A DNA stretch of 64,000 nt from Paralithodes platypus (lineage: Eukaryota; Arthropoda; Malacostraca; Decapoda; Lithodidae). Positions 20,900-31,592 of the stretch are shown here, piece after piece (positions within the stretch are counted from its first letter, which is position 1; the number at the start of each line of letters is the position of its first letter). The DNA is taken from positions 3,139,572-3,203,571 of the forward strand of contig JAVRFV010002311.1 in the NCBI GenBank assembly GCA_032716605.1, given 5' to 3'. The notes beneath the pieces were generated by a model. That model did no database searches, was not told the origin of the DNA, and saw only the letters and a program-made list of their open reading frames with translations. The translations under genes and the position numbers were made by a program.

Positions 20900-23127
20900 A
20901 AGGCTTCAATCTAAACAAACAAGAATTTAATGATGCTATTGCACTGAGGTATGATCAGTGGCGTCACCAGGGGTAAAATTTTGGGGGGGCTGTAGCCCTG
21001 GCATAGATGGTGGGTGGCGAGCGAAGCAGCAGCTGGGGCCTTTTTGAGGCCTAAAAATGTGTATAAGTAAGAAACATATGACACATAAATATTGATGAGC
21101 CTGATACCAGGCATCAGTCAGTACAAGGCCAATGGTAATTGTAGGGTATAAAGCCTATGTGCAGAGAATAGTTTTTTCTTCATATACTATCATACTATTC
21201 ATTATTAGTAGGCCAGAAATTGTGACCCCTAACCTTTGTAATTCGCTAAATGGCTAGAGCAAATGGTGGTTCCATACTTATTGCCTGGCTGACCCTTCCC
21301 AAAGGTAGAAATATTAGCTTGATTACTCCAGTATTTCCTTAGGTATAGAGGTAAGTGGTCTAGATGTTTCGCCTACTTATAATGAATATACTATAGTTTG
21401 TAACGATTTCTTAGCATATTAAATTGGATAATTTGAAGAACTTTTATTATTGTACCATTATATAGATTTAATTGGCAAGATTTTTCTTCCATTACTGTGA
21501 TAGAAAAACAAAACAGTTAATCTGGTTGGTACCATTACCTCAAACGTGTAATTTAATTCCTCACTTTAGCCCACTATCGTGCTAGCCTAAGTTTGGGACG
21601 CAAAGAGTCAATTCCTAGCAAATCAATTGTCAAAATTATAGGCCCTAGGTACTAGGTACTGCACATCACGCCAAGTCATTGGAAAAAAAGTAAATCATGA
21701 AGAAAGTGCAATTTACCCCCCCAAAAATTTAGAAATCTTTTCCGTCTTCTGATATGCTATTAAAGGACATGTGTAAAATTAAAGTTAAATTAGAATATAA
21801 GGTACGGTACCGGTAAGTATGGACTACACTGGAGTCTGTCTGGAAAATCTAACTACCCAGGTCTTAGATTTTTTTTTTTTTACTTATCTATCATTAATTA
21901 ATCAAAATAGCAAACAAAATCTAACCATGAAACTTTTGAGCAAGTCTTTAAATTGAAATAGACCTACTGAAATTAACTGAGTGGATGAAAAATGAGTACC
22001 GGTACTGTACAAAAAAAATAACTAGGCGGTAAGCATTATCAAGTTAAGTCACAAATAATTAGCCTAGGCTTCAAGAACTAGGCCTAGGCTGGGGCTAGTC
22101 TTAAGCTAGTTAACTATATAATTACACAAAATTTGGTCGAGGTTAACATGCGTTAATTCATGTAAGTAACTCGAATCCTCGATAATTAGGCTATGTCATA
22201 TATATATATTATTACGTAGCCAGTAGCCAGCTATCACTGAGTCTAATAGAAATATATAATTTCCGACGATAATAGGCTTAAGTTCTTAACATATATTACA
22301 GCAAAAATTACATAGCCGCCTACAGTATGATAAAATCACCGTCCACTGAGCTGCCTGCATTGGAGAATGGAGAGTAAAAGTAACCGCTATTTACCTGGCT
22401 ACTCCCATTCTAATAAATCTCAGAGCTCTTTCGGACATCCTCACGTTTTACAAAACTCCTTTATGCAGTTATAATCGATATTTTACCTAAACCTAGCCTA
22501 ATTTAGGCTCTTGGATTATGTGACCTAGACAGCTAGGCTATTTGATTGTTTTAAGCTAGCCTAAACCTTTGTAGGCTAAGCTAACTGATTTATCAGTTTG
22601 GTCTAGTTAGCCTAGGCCTAGTTAATGCCTAGCCTAGGTCTAGGTCTACTTGTAAATTAATATTTTGGTCAATTATAAACAATAAGACACTACTTATGAG
22701 TGACACAGTGACTTTGATAGATTGTTTCACCTTTTTCAATATATTGAGTTATTTCCAACTAATACACTAATACACATGTCACTAATACACATTAGAATCC
22801 AGTCACAGTGCAGAACAAATGGCCACTAGAATGATTTCTCAAAAAATCTCACTCTTAATTACTATAAAAAAAAGTAATTAAAACTGTCACCATGCCTGAA
22901 ACGCCTCATAAATTTAACACTCTGGAAAACACTTAAAACGGCGTTGACACCCAAATCCAACGTGCGCATACCGGTACTCCACCTGTAACAATTTTGGGCC
23001 GTCAGCTTATATATTTTATTTCACTGAAGACTTCACAGTATTTAAGAAAAAACTATTAGAGTTGGAGCCCTTGTTCAACTCTGGGCGGGGAGGCTTCTTC
23101 TTTTTCTACTTCTCCAATAAGGACAAT
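20900..23127. other. Unassigned AT-rich sequence
   Basis: About 2.2 kb without a gene. It is rich in short cctaggcctagg-type palindromic strings (for example 22070-22090 and 22600-22640), as also seen at 26300 and 62000. No recognised element. Confidence 0.5.
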
Positions 23128-23141
23128 GAACTCTTTATGTG
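23128..23141. repeat. Target-site duplication, left copy (RTE-1)
   Basis: gaactctttatgtg, repeated exactly at 24333-24346 after the GATA tail. Confidence 0.85.
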
Positions 23142-24325
23142 TAGATCAGATTTTTACCCTGAATTGTGTTGTGGAGAAGTATCTGGAGAAGAAACAAAAG
23201 GTGTATGTTGCCTTTATGGACTTGGAGAAGGCCTATGACAGAGTGGATAGAGAAGGTTTGTGGAAAGTACTTAGAATATACGGAGTAGAGGGCAAGTTGC
23301 TGAAAGCAGTGAAGAGCATGTATGAGGGTGCAAAGGCGGCAGTACGTGTGGAGAGTGAGCAGAGCGAGTTCTTTGACCTGAATGTTGGTTTGAAACAGGG
23401 GTGTGTGATGTCCCCGGGGTTGTTTACTGTATATATGGATGGAGTCATGAAAGAAATACTATCAAGAGCAGTGGATGTTGGTGTATCGCTGAAAAGGGAG
23501 GGAATTGAGTGGAAGCTACCTATACTGCTGTTTGCGGATGATACAGTTCTGATGAGTGATAATGAATGGGAGTTGCAGGGTCTGGTAAATGAGTTTGGAA
23601 CAGTGTGCGAAAAACGGAATTTGAAGGTAAATACGGGGAAGAGCAAGGTTATGGTCTTCGAAAGGGGTGAAGTCACAGAGTGTGAGGTGAAGCTGAACGG
23701 TCAGGCTATGGAGATCGTCAACTCTTTTAAGTATCTGGGCAGTGTGTTGAGTAAAGATGGGACTATGGATGAAGAGGTGCGGGAGAGGGTACAACAGGGG
23801 AAGAGGGTTGTAGGAACGCTAAAAGCAGTAACAAGAAATAGGGTGGTCAGTATGGAAGTGAAGAAGTCCTTGCATGACAGTGTGGTAATCCCGACACTGA
23901 CTTACGGAAGCGAAGCATGGACGTTGGTTGAGAGACTCAGACCAAGAGTGAGAGCAGTGGAAATGAATTACTTAAGGAGTGCGTGCGGAGTTACATGGAG
24001 GGATAGACAGACTAATGAGGAAGTAAGAAGGAGGTGTGGTGTGGAGGTAGATGTGCTGGAAAGTGTGAAAAGGAACAACTTGAGATGGTTCGGCCATATG
24101 GAACGTATGGAAAGCGAGAGAATGACTAAGAGGGTGTACGAGAGCGAGGTGGAGGGACAGAGGGGGAGAGGTAGACCGAATATGAGGTGGAAGGATGGAG
24201 TGAGGAACTACATGAACGAAGGCGGTGCTGGTTGGGGGGAGGGGCGTCGACTGACTGGGGACAGAGGTGCATGGGGGCGGTTCGTTCGTGGCCACCCCTT
24301 CGGGGATCGCGGCGTCAGGCAATAG
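23142..24325 (+). CDS. RTE-1 reverse transcriptase, C-terminal two thirds, open frame
   Basis: An unbroken frame to the stop at 24325: DQIFTLNCVVEKYLEKKQK, AFMDLEKAYDRVDREGLW (motif A), LKQGCVMSPGLF (motif B), LLFADDTVLMSD (motif C), FKYLGSVLSKDGTMDEEV, SVVIPTLTYGSEAWTL and LRWFGHMERMESERM. The Met at 23126 is in host flank (the target duplication starts at 23128), so it is not the element's start. Endonuclease and RT fingers are absent, so the copy cannot move by itself. An intact frame indicates recent insertion. Confidence 0.88.
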
Positions 24326-24332
24326 ATAGATA
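23142..24332 (+). mobile_element. RTE-1 LINE, 5'-truncated, with 14-bp target duplication
   Basis: Bounded by exact 14-bp repeats (23128-23141 and 24333-24346) and ending in a short (GATA)n tail. This is textbook target-primed insertion of a truncated copy. Relatives: the 3' end at 11277-11725 and the tail of the non-autonomous element at 47637-48014. Confidence 0.92.
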
Positions 24333-24346
24333 GAACTCTTTATGTG
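24333..24346. repeat. Target-site duplication, right copy (RTE-1)
   Basis: Exact repeat of 23128-23141. Confidence 0.85.
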
Positions 24347-24719
24347 CTAGCCTAATATTATTAGAACAATGAGAGTTTGCAAATGATGACCGCTTAGAGT
24401 AGCGAGACATTCGAGTTTTGCGGACTTTTTGACAGTCTGCCTGTCAGTCCCCAGGCCAATCGAGGGATTTTTTTGGTTAGGCAGCCAAACTGGTATGAAT
24501 TTTGAAATTTTCTCCATTTTGGTAGGCCTAGCCTAGCCTATGACTAAAAAGATTTGACCTATAGCACAGCCTACTCACAGCACCATCAATAGCCACTTTT
24601 AAGTTTTAGGCTAGGTATTTGTGAACTGATAATGCCTTACCCTAGTATTTTTTTGTACTCATTTTTCATCCACTCAGTCAGTAGGCCTATTTCAATTTAA
24701 AGACCTGCATTAAATGAAG
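24347..24719. other. Unassigned sequence
   Basis: No gene or known element; AT-rich with several cctagcctag strings. Confidence 0.4.
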
Positions 24720-25138
24720 TGTATTCTGCCGAAAACTAGGCGAAAATAGCTAATGAGACCAGAACGGCCCCGTACGTGGTCTGGTTCACCCCGCAGTGGT
24801 GCAAGTGAAACGCGGGAAACCCGCTATTGTCTTCGTATTGAAAATCCTGAGAGCGAAACCCCCACGCCCAACGAGATCCCCGGTCCCATTTCCATCCCCG
24901 ATTTGGTCTCTCTCTCTCCCAAATTCATTCCACATTTATACATCGTGATTACGTCAGCCCTGTTATATATAACAATCATCATAGTCCCCCCCAATTCTAA
25001 CAATTATATGTCTCTAACCTCCCGTTGTTTATCCACTAACTTATATATATTCAACATTCCTAATAACCAGACCTTATACGGGGCCCGTTCTGGTCTCATT
25101 TTGAAGCTATATTCGCCTAGTTTTTTCGACAGAATACA
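24720..25138. mobile_element. MITE with terminal inverted repeats of about 52 bp
   Basis: Left end tgtattctgccgaaaactag matches the complement of the right end with small gaps, continuing through gagaccagaacgg. The 147-codon frame over it is incidental. A related single end lies at 55122-55185. No target duplication seen; superfamily unassigned. Confidence 0.72.
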
Positions 25139-25204
25139 GATGATTGATCAAAATACGCTATCGAGAGAGTATTCTTCTGATCACATTGCTTTATGATACG
25201 TACT

Positions 25205-25275
25205 ACTAACTAACAATGTAAATGGACTTTCTTAAGCATAGCCTTTATGGAATTTTGTCGAGATGCTGCCAGCAA
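25205..25275 (+). repeat. Mosaic repeat carrying a LINE-A piece, copy 1
   Basis: Shares ctttcttaagcatagcctt with LINE-A near 1530 and a ggaattttg-c-gag-tgctgccagca block with 26500-26530. It is not a simple LINE-A truncation, because the same short piece recurs in the same company at 26420 and 27963. Confidence 0.55.
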
Positions 25276-25629
25276 AATTGTAAGTTGCTTTATTTTCCTT
25301 TTAACTTTTTTTTATGCATAAATTAATCCCTTGAGGATGACATGACTAGGCTATGGTTTTGTGGAAAACCCTTGAAAACCCGAGCTAAGTTTTTTTGGCC
25401 CATAATACATATTTTTTCCGGTTTCCTACACCTTTTTTCTGGTCAGTATTGACGCTTATTTATAATTCCCGGGGGGCCCCCCCTTCCACGAACGCAACAG
25501 AGTTTTTGTCTTTAATATTTCGTCTCATATAAATAAAAGTGCTTTTTTAGTGTTTCGTACACCAGAAAAGGGTGTAAGCTCCCCTATTTTAAATATGTTG
25601 CATTGTATTCGGATGAGTATTAGATGATT

Positions 25630-25745
25630 TTGTTCAGCTTTGGAAGGCTAACTGGCATAGGATGAGGGAAATATGGATTTAGGGATAGAGTTCCTGAGCT
25701 CAGCTGTTGAATAGAAGGTAATTTCACTCTTGGGTTGGAGAGTTT
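25630..25745 (-). mobile_element. LINE-J 3' fragment
   Basis: Matches 8510-8620: gagggaaa, agagttcc-gagctcagctgttga, and tttcactcttgggttggaga. It corresponds to the ORF C terminus and start of the 3' UTR of LINE-J, with deletions. Confidence 0.7.
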
Positions 25746-25894
25746 ATGACTAGGCCTATTATTATTATAATTCACGGGAACCCCCTCAACCCACGGCCTA
25801 TATAGACCCTCTAACGGTGGGGGGTGAGGAGGGGCAGATCCCGTCCTGTATCTAATACCGGTACCCAAGTAAAATAATGTCATAGGGGTGAGGG

Positions 25895-26095
25895 GGATCA
25901 TGACGACCGTAGTACTTCAATCTTTCTTCTATTCAATAGCTGAGCTCCATATTTCCCCCATCATATGACTTAAAAATTGCTTCTTCTGTGTCCAGACATT
26001 TTTGGCTTGAGCCTTGATTGTGGCCCTGCCATTCTTTCAACTCTGAGAGACACTCGTCTATGACTTAAATTGCTTCAAACAGTGAGTGTGTCCAG
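25895..26095 (+). mobile_element. LINE-J 3' fragment, opposite strand
   Basis: Carries tttcttctattcaatagctgagctc, gacttaaa-ttgcttc and gtgtccagacattttggc, matching the complement of 8440-8600. It contains two overlapping pieces (the tgacttaaattgcttc block occurs twice), so it is rearranged. Confidence 0.65.
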
Positions 26096-26159
26096 ATAAA
26101 CCTCCGAGTAACACGGAGCGGCGGCGGCAGACAAGAATTGCCATCATGTTCCCGCGTCT

Positions 26160-26192
26160 ATTTTGACTGCCTGTGAGCTGTAACATGAAGCA
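26160..26192 (+). other. Possible first exon end with GTAAGT donor (weak)
   Basis: A GC-rich patch (26116-26130) is followed by ATGAAGCAA and GTAAGT, a perfect donor consensus. It could be a host start exon, but three codons are no evidence of coding and no partner exon was found. Confidence 0.15.
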
Positions 26193-26419
26193 AGTAAGTT
26201 GATCGCACATACTGTATTTCGAGTTTGATTAGTTCCTTTTGCTATTCTTGTGTTGTCCCAGTTTTTTGGTTTGTTTGTTTTGCAAGTTTTTTTATAATAG
26301 GCCTAGGCCTAGGCCGAGTTAAAAAAAATCCACATTGGAGGCATTTTCTGCCATGGATAGGCTAATGAAATGAAGTTGAATAATTTATAGGCTACCTATA
26401 CCTAAGCTTTTATTATACC

Positions 26420-26800
26420 AAACTGGAGGAAATGAATAGAAAGAAATAAGGATAGGCTAACAATGTAAAATAAGTCAATGGAACTTTCTTAAGCATAGAC
26501 CTACGGAATTTTGCTGAGACGCTGCCAGCATCTAGAGAGAGAGAGAATGTGAGTGAATGAGTAAAAAGTTTTCCATAATTAACAAAAACTAGACTAGTCT
26601 GTAGACAAATTACTGTATAGCCTAGGCCTAGGCCTAGTTGTGATGATTATAAATGTACTCACCAGGAACAGATGAGTATCTGGAGAAGAAACAAAAGGTG
26701 TATGAGTAGATAAGAGAATTTGTGGAAAGTACTTAGAATTATACGAAGGCAAGTTGCTGAAAGGAGTGAGTGAAGAGCATGTATAGGGTGGGTGCAAAAG
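26420..26800 (+). repeat. Mosaic repeat with LINE-A and RTE-1 pieces, copy 2
   Basis: 26420-26535 matches LINE-A 1470-1560 (aactggaggaaatgaataga, atggaactttcttaagcata) with indels. 26670-26790 matches RTE-1 near 23171-23340 (tatctggagaagaaacaaaa, gtggaaagtacttagaat) with several deletions. The tagtctgtagacaaat block (26593) recurs at 28085. Confidence 0.6.
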
Positions 26801-26877
26801 GCTGGAGTGTCTGGATGGACTAGGCCTTAGCCCCCATCAGTCCAGAGTAGCTTATATATAATATATGGGTTCAATGT

Positions 26878-27545
26878 TATTTTAATACCACAAATTTTGT
26901 TGATATATTTGAAGATAAATATTGAATCTATATGCTAGGCTATAAATATAATAAGAAAATTTGTTTTAACCCTCGGCAAAACCTAATAAAAAAGTATGGT
27001 ACTAACATTTATTTTTCGTAACAACGGTAACAAGGTTGTCAATACGGTACTTCCAGTTATCGATAGCTCTAAAGATCATATGAAAATGTGTTAAACCCCC
27101 GGAAAAACTTAATAGGCCTATAAAAGTATGGTATCAAATTTTAATTTTCGTAACAAGGTTGTCAATACGGTACTTTCCCGTTATCAATGTACAATCAAAG
27201 CCGAAGATTGCAGAGTAAACACCGTAGACTTCATCGACTTCTTTCACCTTCGTATAATCGACAGCCAATTTTTTTTTTTTTTTACTAAGGGATTAGTACT
27301 CAACCAGCGTTGGGGCAGCAGCCCCCACCCATAAAACTAGGTTAGGTTAGGTAAGGTTGTTAGGTTAGGCTAATGTCTTTCCAAATCACTATCGGGGGCG
27401 TCTCAACATCGATCAATAGGCCTAATGGGGAAAATAGGTTTTCCCGAGATTTCTAATTAATTGCAAACACTATATATTGATGCAAATGAACAATTTCTTT
27501 TATAAAAAACACTCTGAAAATTCGTGGTATTAAAATAATATTTTT
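26878..27545 (-). repeat. Interspersed repeat family C, uninterrupted copy
   Basis: Reverse complement of 63514-64000 with its left part at 62530-62684. It includes an internal direct repeat (gtatggta-c/t ... ttttcgtaacaaggttgtcaatacggtac twice, 26992 and 27130) and a GGTTA-rich string at 27336-27372. Because it continues through ttattttaataccac, it is the empty site for the MITE at 62685-63513. Confidence 0.72.
27336..27372 (+). repeat. Short TTAGG-like (arthropod telomere type) string
   Basis: ggttaggttaggtaaggttg followed by ttaggttagg, a degenerate TTAGG array of about seven units. The complementary CCTAA form is at 62993-63020 and 63687-63706 in related sequence, so it belongs to a dispersed repeat rather than to a telomere. 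Confidence 0.6.
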
Positions 27546-27962
27546 CCAATATATGTTTAGGCTATATTATAATATATGCCTATAGATGTAATAATAACAG
27601 TAATTATTAAAAAAGACTGACTAACTAGGCCTTAAAATTACATGTGTTAACTAGCTGGAGGACCCCACAACGCAGACACGCAGACTGGAGACTCGGCAGA
27701 TGTAAACAAACAAAAGGCGTCATTAAAAATATTATTTTTAATAACAATATAATATAGGCTATACCCAATTTTTCACAGGCATAAATAAATACTTCTTTCT
27801 TCTTTTTCCTAGGTTATCACGATTTCTTATGATTCTACATGTTTTTACATACATGGCTACACACTCACCACACAGTATTAATCACATAGTTACCCATAAT
27901 ATTAATCCGTTTTCTTAATTTACTTAAAGGTTCTCGCTGGTTTTCTTTTATTAATTTGGTGG
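27546..27962. other. Unassigned AT-rich sequence
   Basis: No recognised element or gene. Confidence 0.4.
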
Positions 27963-28150
27963 GGAAACTGAAGGAAATGGATAGAATATAAGGAAGCTAG
28001 CTAACGATGTAAATATAGTCAATGGTTGGTTTTCTTTTAAGCATAGGATGGCATGTTTGTTCTTAAAGGTTTCTTGTAAGATTTGTTTGTTAGTAGTCTG
28101 TAGACAAATACTGTAGTTATTATAAGTGTATTATTATAAATGTATGTTTA
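27963..28150 (+). repeat. Mosaic repeat with a LINE-A piece, copy 3
   Basis: Matches LINE-A near 1470-1545 (gaaatgga-aga, aaggaagctag, aacgatgtaaata, tcttttaagcatag) and then the tagtctgtagacaaat block also present at 26593. Degenerate. Confidence 0.5.
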
Positions 28151-28473
28151 CTCCTTGTGTGCCTGGGTTAAAACTTGAGAATTAAACGACCTTCTAAAAT
28201 CCAGTCAGATAAGACCCTACACAATATGGTTTTAACCCAATCAGATTGAAGATGTGAGAAATATGAGATGTGTATATCAAGAAAATAAAATTCAAAGTAT
28301 GACTTAAGTTTAATAACACTATAAATACAAAATAACAAGGGTTTTGCTTTTACATTCTTGACTTTGGGATTGTAAATGATGGAAACTGACTGAAGATATT
28401 CAGTATACCTGTTCAATAAGCTGTTAAACTTCTGACTCTGTTCAGATGCTTAGACAGGTGAACCTAGAATAGA

Positions 28474-28477
28474 GGAC

Positions 28478-28509
<32 letters not shown>

Positions 28510-28735
28510 GTTCTTAAAGCTAGCGCATGCTAAGCTAGCTAAGGATAGCTCAATAAGGTCGATTAGGCGTATTTCCATTGGGGTCCTGTACTACTACCCC
28601 ATCCCTTTGCTCATGAGGGATGGTAACGACTCAATGCTTGTGAAAAATCTTTAATGCGCCAAGCGTGGGCGCGAACCCGGGCCTTCTGGGTGGAAGTCCG
28701 AGACGCTAGTCACTACACCAAGCGAGCCGCTAACA
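28474..28735 (-). mobile_element. SINE-1: tRNA-derived SINE with LINE-C tail
   Basis: On the minus strand: a tRNA-like head with box A TGGTGTAGTGACTAGCG (28704-28720) and box B GGTTCGCGCCC (28667-28677), a body, then a tail block (28539-28587) matching the LINE-C 3' UTR at 14045-14095, and a (TTA)n end (28480-28509). The internal promoter would be used by RNA polymerase III, and the shared tail suggests retrotransposition by the LINE-C RT. No target duplication confirmed. Confidence 0.85.
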
Positions 28736-28841
28736 TTAAGACTTTCTCTTCCTCTACCCCACAACTTGGGCTCAAAGTTGAGTGAGTTAAGACACACTAT
28801 CTGGTCCGAGGGAGGTCTTTTTGAATCTCCCCTGTTTTGAT

Positions 28842-29464
28842 AAAAGAGCCCTGGGAAGCATTCACAAATGAGACAGAACAACACTTCACAACTAGTTAAC
28901 TGTTTAGAACATTCACTAACATCAACAATGCTGTACACATACTCAATAAAACTATCCAAAACGCTGACAAGAAACACATTCCAAGAAACAGAAAAAGACA
29001 CAACCCCAACTTCACACCAGAAATTCAAAACCTCATCAGACAAGGCAACATACTGAAACACTCCCCAGCACCCCACACACAAGACATCACACAACAAATT
29101 CAAGCACTCAACACCCAAACTAACAACAAAATACAAGAACAACAAAAACTAAATTGGAATTCCTACAAACACTTGATCACAAAATAAACCCCAAAAAACT
29201 CTACAAAACACTAAACAGCATCACACTTTCCAACAGCAACACAACACAATCACATGCTGCAATCACAACATGTAAACAACAAGCAAACACTCTCATCAAT
29301 CACTTCTCACATGTCAGCTACCGTCACAAAGACGACCGACGTGTCATCCGACGTAAGAGACAATTCCCCACAGACCCTGACTATAACCTTCACCAATCAC
29401 CAGACAAAGCATATCATCAACAATCTCAAGCACTCACCGTGCCTGTGGCCTAGACAACATAAGC
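28842..29464 (+). pseudogene. LINE-N copy A, N-terminal part of ORF2 (before RT core)
   Basis: Aligns with 32722-33390 of copy B. It encodes a basic, Thr/Gln/Asn-rich stretch (KHIPRNRKRHNPNF, TPEIQNLIRQGN, LDHKINPKKLYKTLNSITLS) characteristic of the region between endonuclease and RT in jockey-group LINEs. It is split by a stop and shifts (near 29155 and 29330) and cut by the SINE-2 insertion at 29479. Confidence 0.75.
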
Positions 29465-29478
29465 AACATACACCTCAG
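29465..29478. repeat. Target-site duplication, left (SINE-2 copy 3)
   Basis: aacatacacctcag, repeated exactly at 29992-30005. LINE-N copy B is uninterrupted here (33374), confirming the insertion point. Confidence 0.88.
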
Positions 29479-29991
29479 GGCGGGTGCCCGACCCTGAAAG
29501 GGGTTGAAATAGGGGAGCTATCCCCCCGCCAAAGGCGGCTTTCTAGGGCGTTTCCTAGCTGATGCTGAGAGGATTGGGTTCTAGTCATGTGGTGATGGGC
29601 TGGTCTATCAGAGTGAGAACTGAGCGATCTCTGCCATACCCATAGCTTACTCTGACTGTTCCTTTAACTTATATATTTTCTAGATCTCAAGTGACGGCGT
29701 CTTTTCCGTGGATTGACCTCCCAATCTACCAAGATTGGAAGCTAAAGCGTCACATTTTTCCCTTGCCCCTCAACTTTCTCTTCATAATTGCTGAGGGGCA
29801 CAGGGCCCTGGGTGGGGCTTTGGTTTCCCGGGCGTTTCCGCACCCTCCTGAGCTCCCCGCCATGGAGTGGCTTCGGTCACCCAGGCTTTATTGTGGTCGG
29901 CAGGGAGGGTTCTGTGGGGGCGCTCGGTTATGGCCTTGGAATTGCTCGGGGCCTTGGGGCTGTTCGGCCAGGCAGCTTGGGGAACAACAAC
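29479..29991 (+). mobile_element. SINE-2 copy 3, longest copy
   Basis: 513 bp flanked by exact 14-bp repeats, so its ends are certain. It starts ggcgggtgcccgaccctgaa, includes about 110 bp of head missing from the other copies, and ends with cagcttggggaacaacaac. Weak box A-like (tagctgatgctgagagg) and box B-like (gggttctagtc) strings lie near 29550-29585, spaced too closely for a standard tRNA promoter. The terminal block matches the LINE-N 3' end. Confidence 0.88.
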
Positions 29992-30005
29992 AACATACAC
30001 CTCAG

Positions 30006-31555
30006 ACCACAAGGCATACAAGCACTCACTAACATATCAAACTACAGCTATTCACACAACACAATACCAGACATTTGGAGTTTCATCATCACATTCCCCA
30101 TACCCAACAAAGACCCCACGCTCCTCACACCGCCCCATCACACTCCTTTGCTCCCCCTCCAAAGTCATGGAACGCCTAGTATTGCAACTAATTACATTTT
30201 AGGCACCACACAGATCACAGCCACACTCGACATTAGTAAAGCCTTCGATGCCATCCCCCGCCACAACTTAACAAACAAAATCTTCAACACAAAAAGGTGG
30301 CACCCTTTTGCCGGTCAGTCATCTAAAATCAGAAACTTTCCAAACGGAGTCCCACAAGGATCCGTCCTATCGCCCGCACTCTTCAAATCTGTACATGCAC
30401 GATATAGTTTAACTACACCCAATACGCCCCAAATAAACTTAGCTTCCTATGCAGATGACATAACACTCACATGCACACACCATGACCCAAAAAGAGCAAC
30501 AGATCTCCTTCAACCTATCTCAACACACTACATGGCTGGTGCACTACAAACAGACTTAATCTAGCCCCAGCCAAATCCACCACAACCCTGCTCACAAGCT
30601 GGACAGGAGAACACGAATACATCCCTCAACTCACCATAAACAACACACCCCTAACACATACACACACCCCCAAAATCCTAGGAGTAACATATGATACTCA
30701 TATGACATTCAAACAGCACACCACAAACATTAAAAAGAAACTGACACCCAGACTTAACGCCCTCAGGTCAAGTACTTGCTCACACAAAATTTGGACACAA
30801 CAAAGAAACTACCACCACAGTATATAAACAATGCAAAAAATCAGTGATGGAATACGCAAGCCCAGCCTGGAACGCATCATAAGACCTTACAGACTATTCA
30901 AAACAAAGCCCTGAAGATCATTACAGGCTGCACAGCTACTGCACCCACAGATCACCTACATCAAGAAACCAAAATCCTCAAAGTCAAAGACCATCTGGAC
31001 ATGAGAGGCACTCAATTCCTGGCAGCAGCCTCCACGAACCAAGACCACCCACTAAACTACATGGCAACACACCCACAGACACCAAGAAATATCAAAACAA
31101 CACCCAGCACACGGTATCACACACAATTACTGTCCTCTCTCCCTCCCTGCCCACCCCGAACCAACTTCCAGAAGCACATCCATACTAATTTCTCTCGCCG
31201 ATCCATCCACTCACTCACAGACAACACGCAGCTGCAAGCACGACCTCCCGAAATCCATCCTTCCGAATCCTCCCTTCCTCGCGAGGACAGAGTCCACCTG
31301 GCCAGGCTGAGATGCGGACACCATCCAGCTCTCCTGAGCTATCAGAAGAGACTGGATGACTCCGTTGTCGACGCCTGCCCGGGATGTAACACAGCACCCC
31401 ATACCATTAAACACATCATAATAGAAGACTGCATTTCACACAACCATTACTTACGCCAACAACACAATCTACACTCAATGAGAGCTCTGTGGGAAAGCCC
31501 GATCGTGGCCATCACCTTCCTCAGGGACTCGGGGCTGTTCGGCCAGGCAGCTTAG
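30006..31555 (+). pseudogene. LINE-N copy A, RT and C-terminal zinc knuckle, broken
   Basis: RT motifs: TATLDISKAFDAIPRHNLT (motif A), GVPQGSVLSPALF (motif B), SYADDITLTCTHHD (motif C). About 110 bp before motif A present in copy B are deleted near 30200. The C-terminal part reads DRVHLARLRCGHHPALLSYQ, then CPGCNTAPHTIKH and EDC, a C-x2-C-x4-H-x3-H zinc knuckle, and ends SGLFGQAA before a stop and the (AAC)n tail. Several frameshifts (near 30410, 30520, 30770). Confidence 0.85.
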
Positions 31556-31578
31556 GGAACAACAACAACAACAACTAA
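31556..31578 (+). repeat. (AAC)n tail of LINE-N copy A
   Basis: gggaacaacaacaacaacaac directly after the ORF stop. This is the diagnostic 3' end shared with SINE-2. Confidence 0.85.
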
Positions 31579-31592
31579 CTACTTCGAGTCGC

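Noticed and set aside
20590..20914. Poly-Leu, poly-Thr and poly-Ser proteins
   Set aside because: All come from the (AGT)n microsatellite.
24753..25196. 147-codon plus-strand frame
   Set aside because: It spans the interior and both ends of a MITE and shows no protein motif.
27336..27372. Chromosome end or internal telomere array
   Set aside because: Only about seven degenerate TTAGG-like units, and the same string sits in dispersed repeats at 62993 and 63687.
29788..30021. Trp/Pro/Gly-rich open frames repeated at 15.2, 17.6, 29.8, 33.6 and 60.3 kb as a conserved protein family
   Set aside because: They are SINE-2 copies read in several frames on both strands; homology is explained by the repeat, not by coding.
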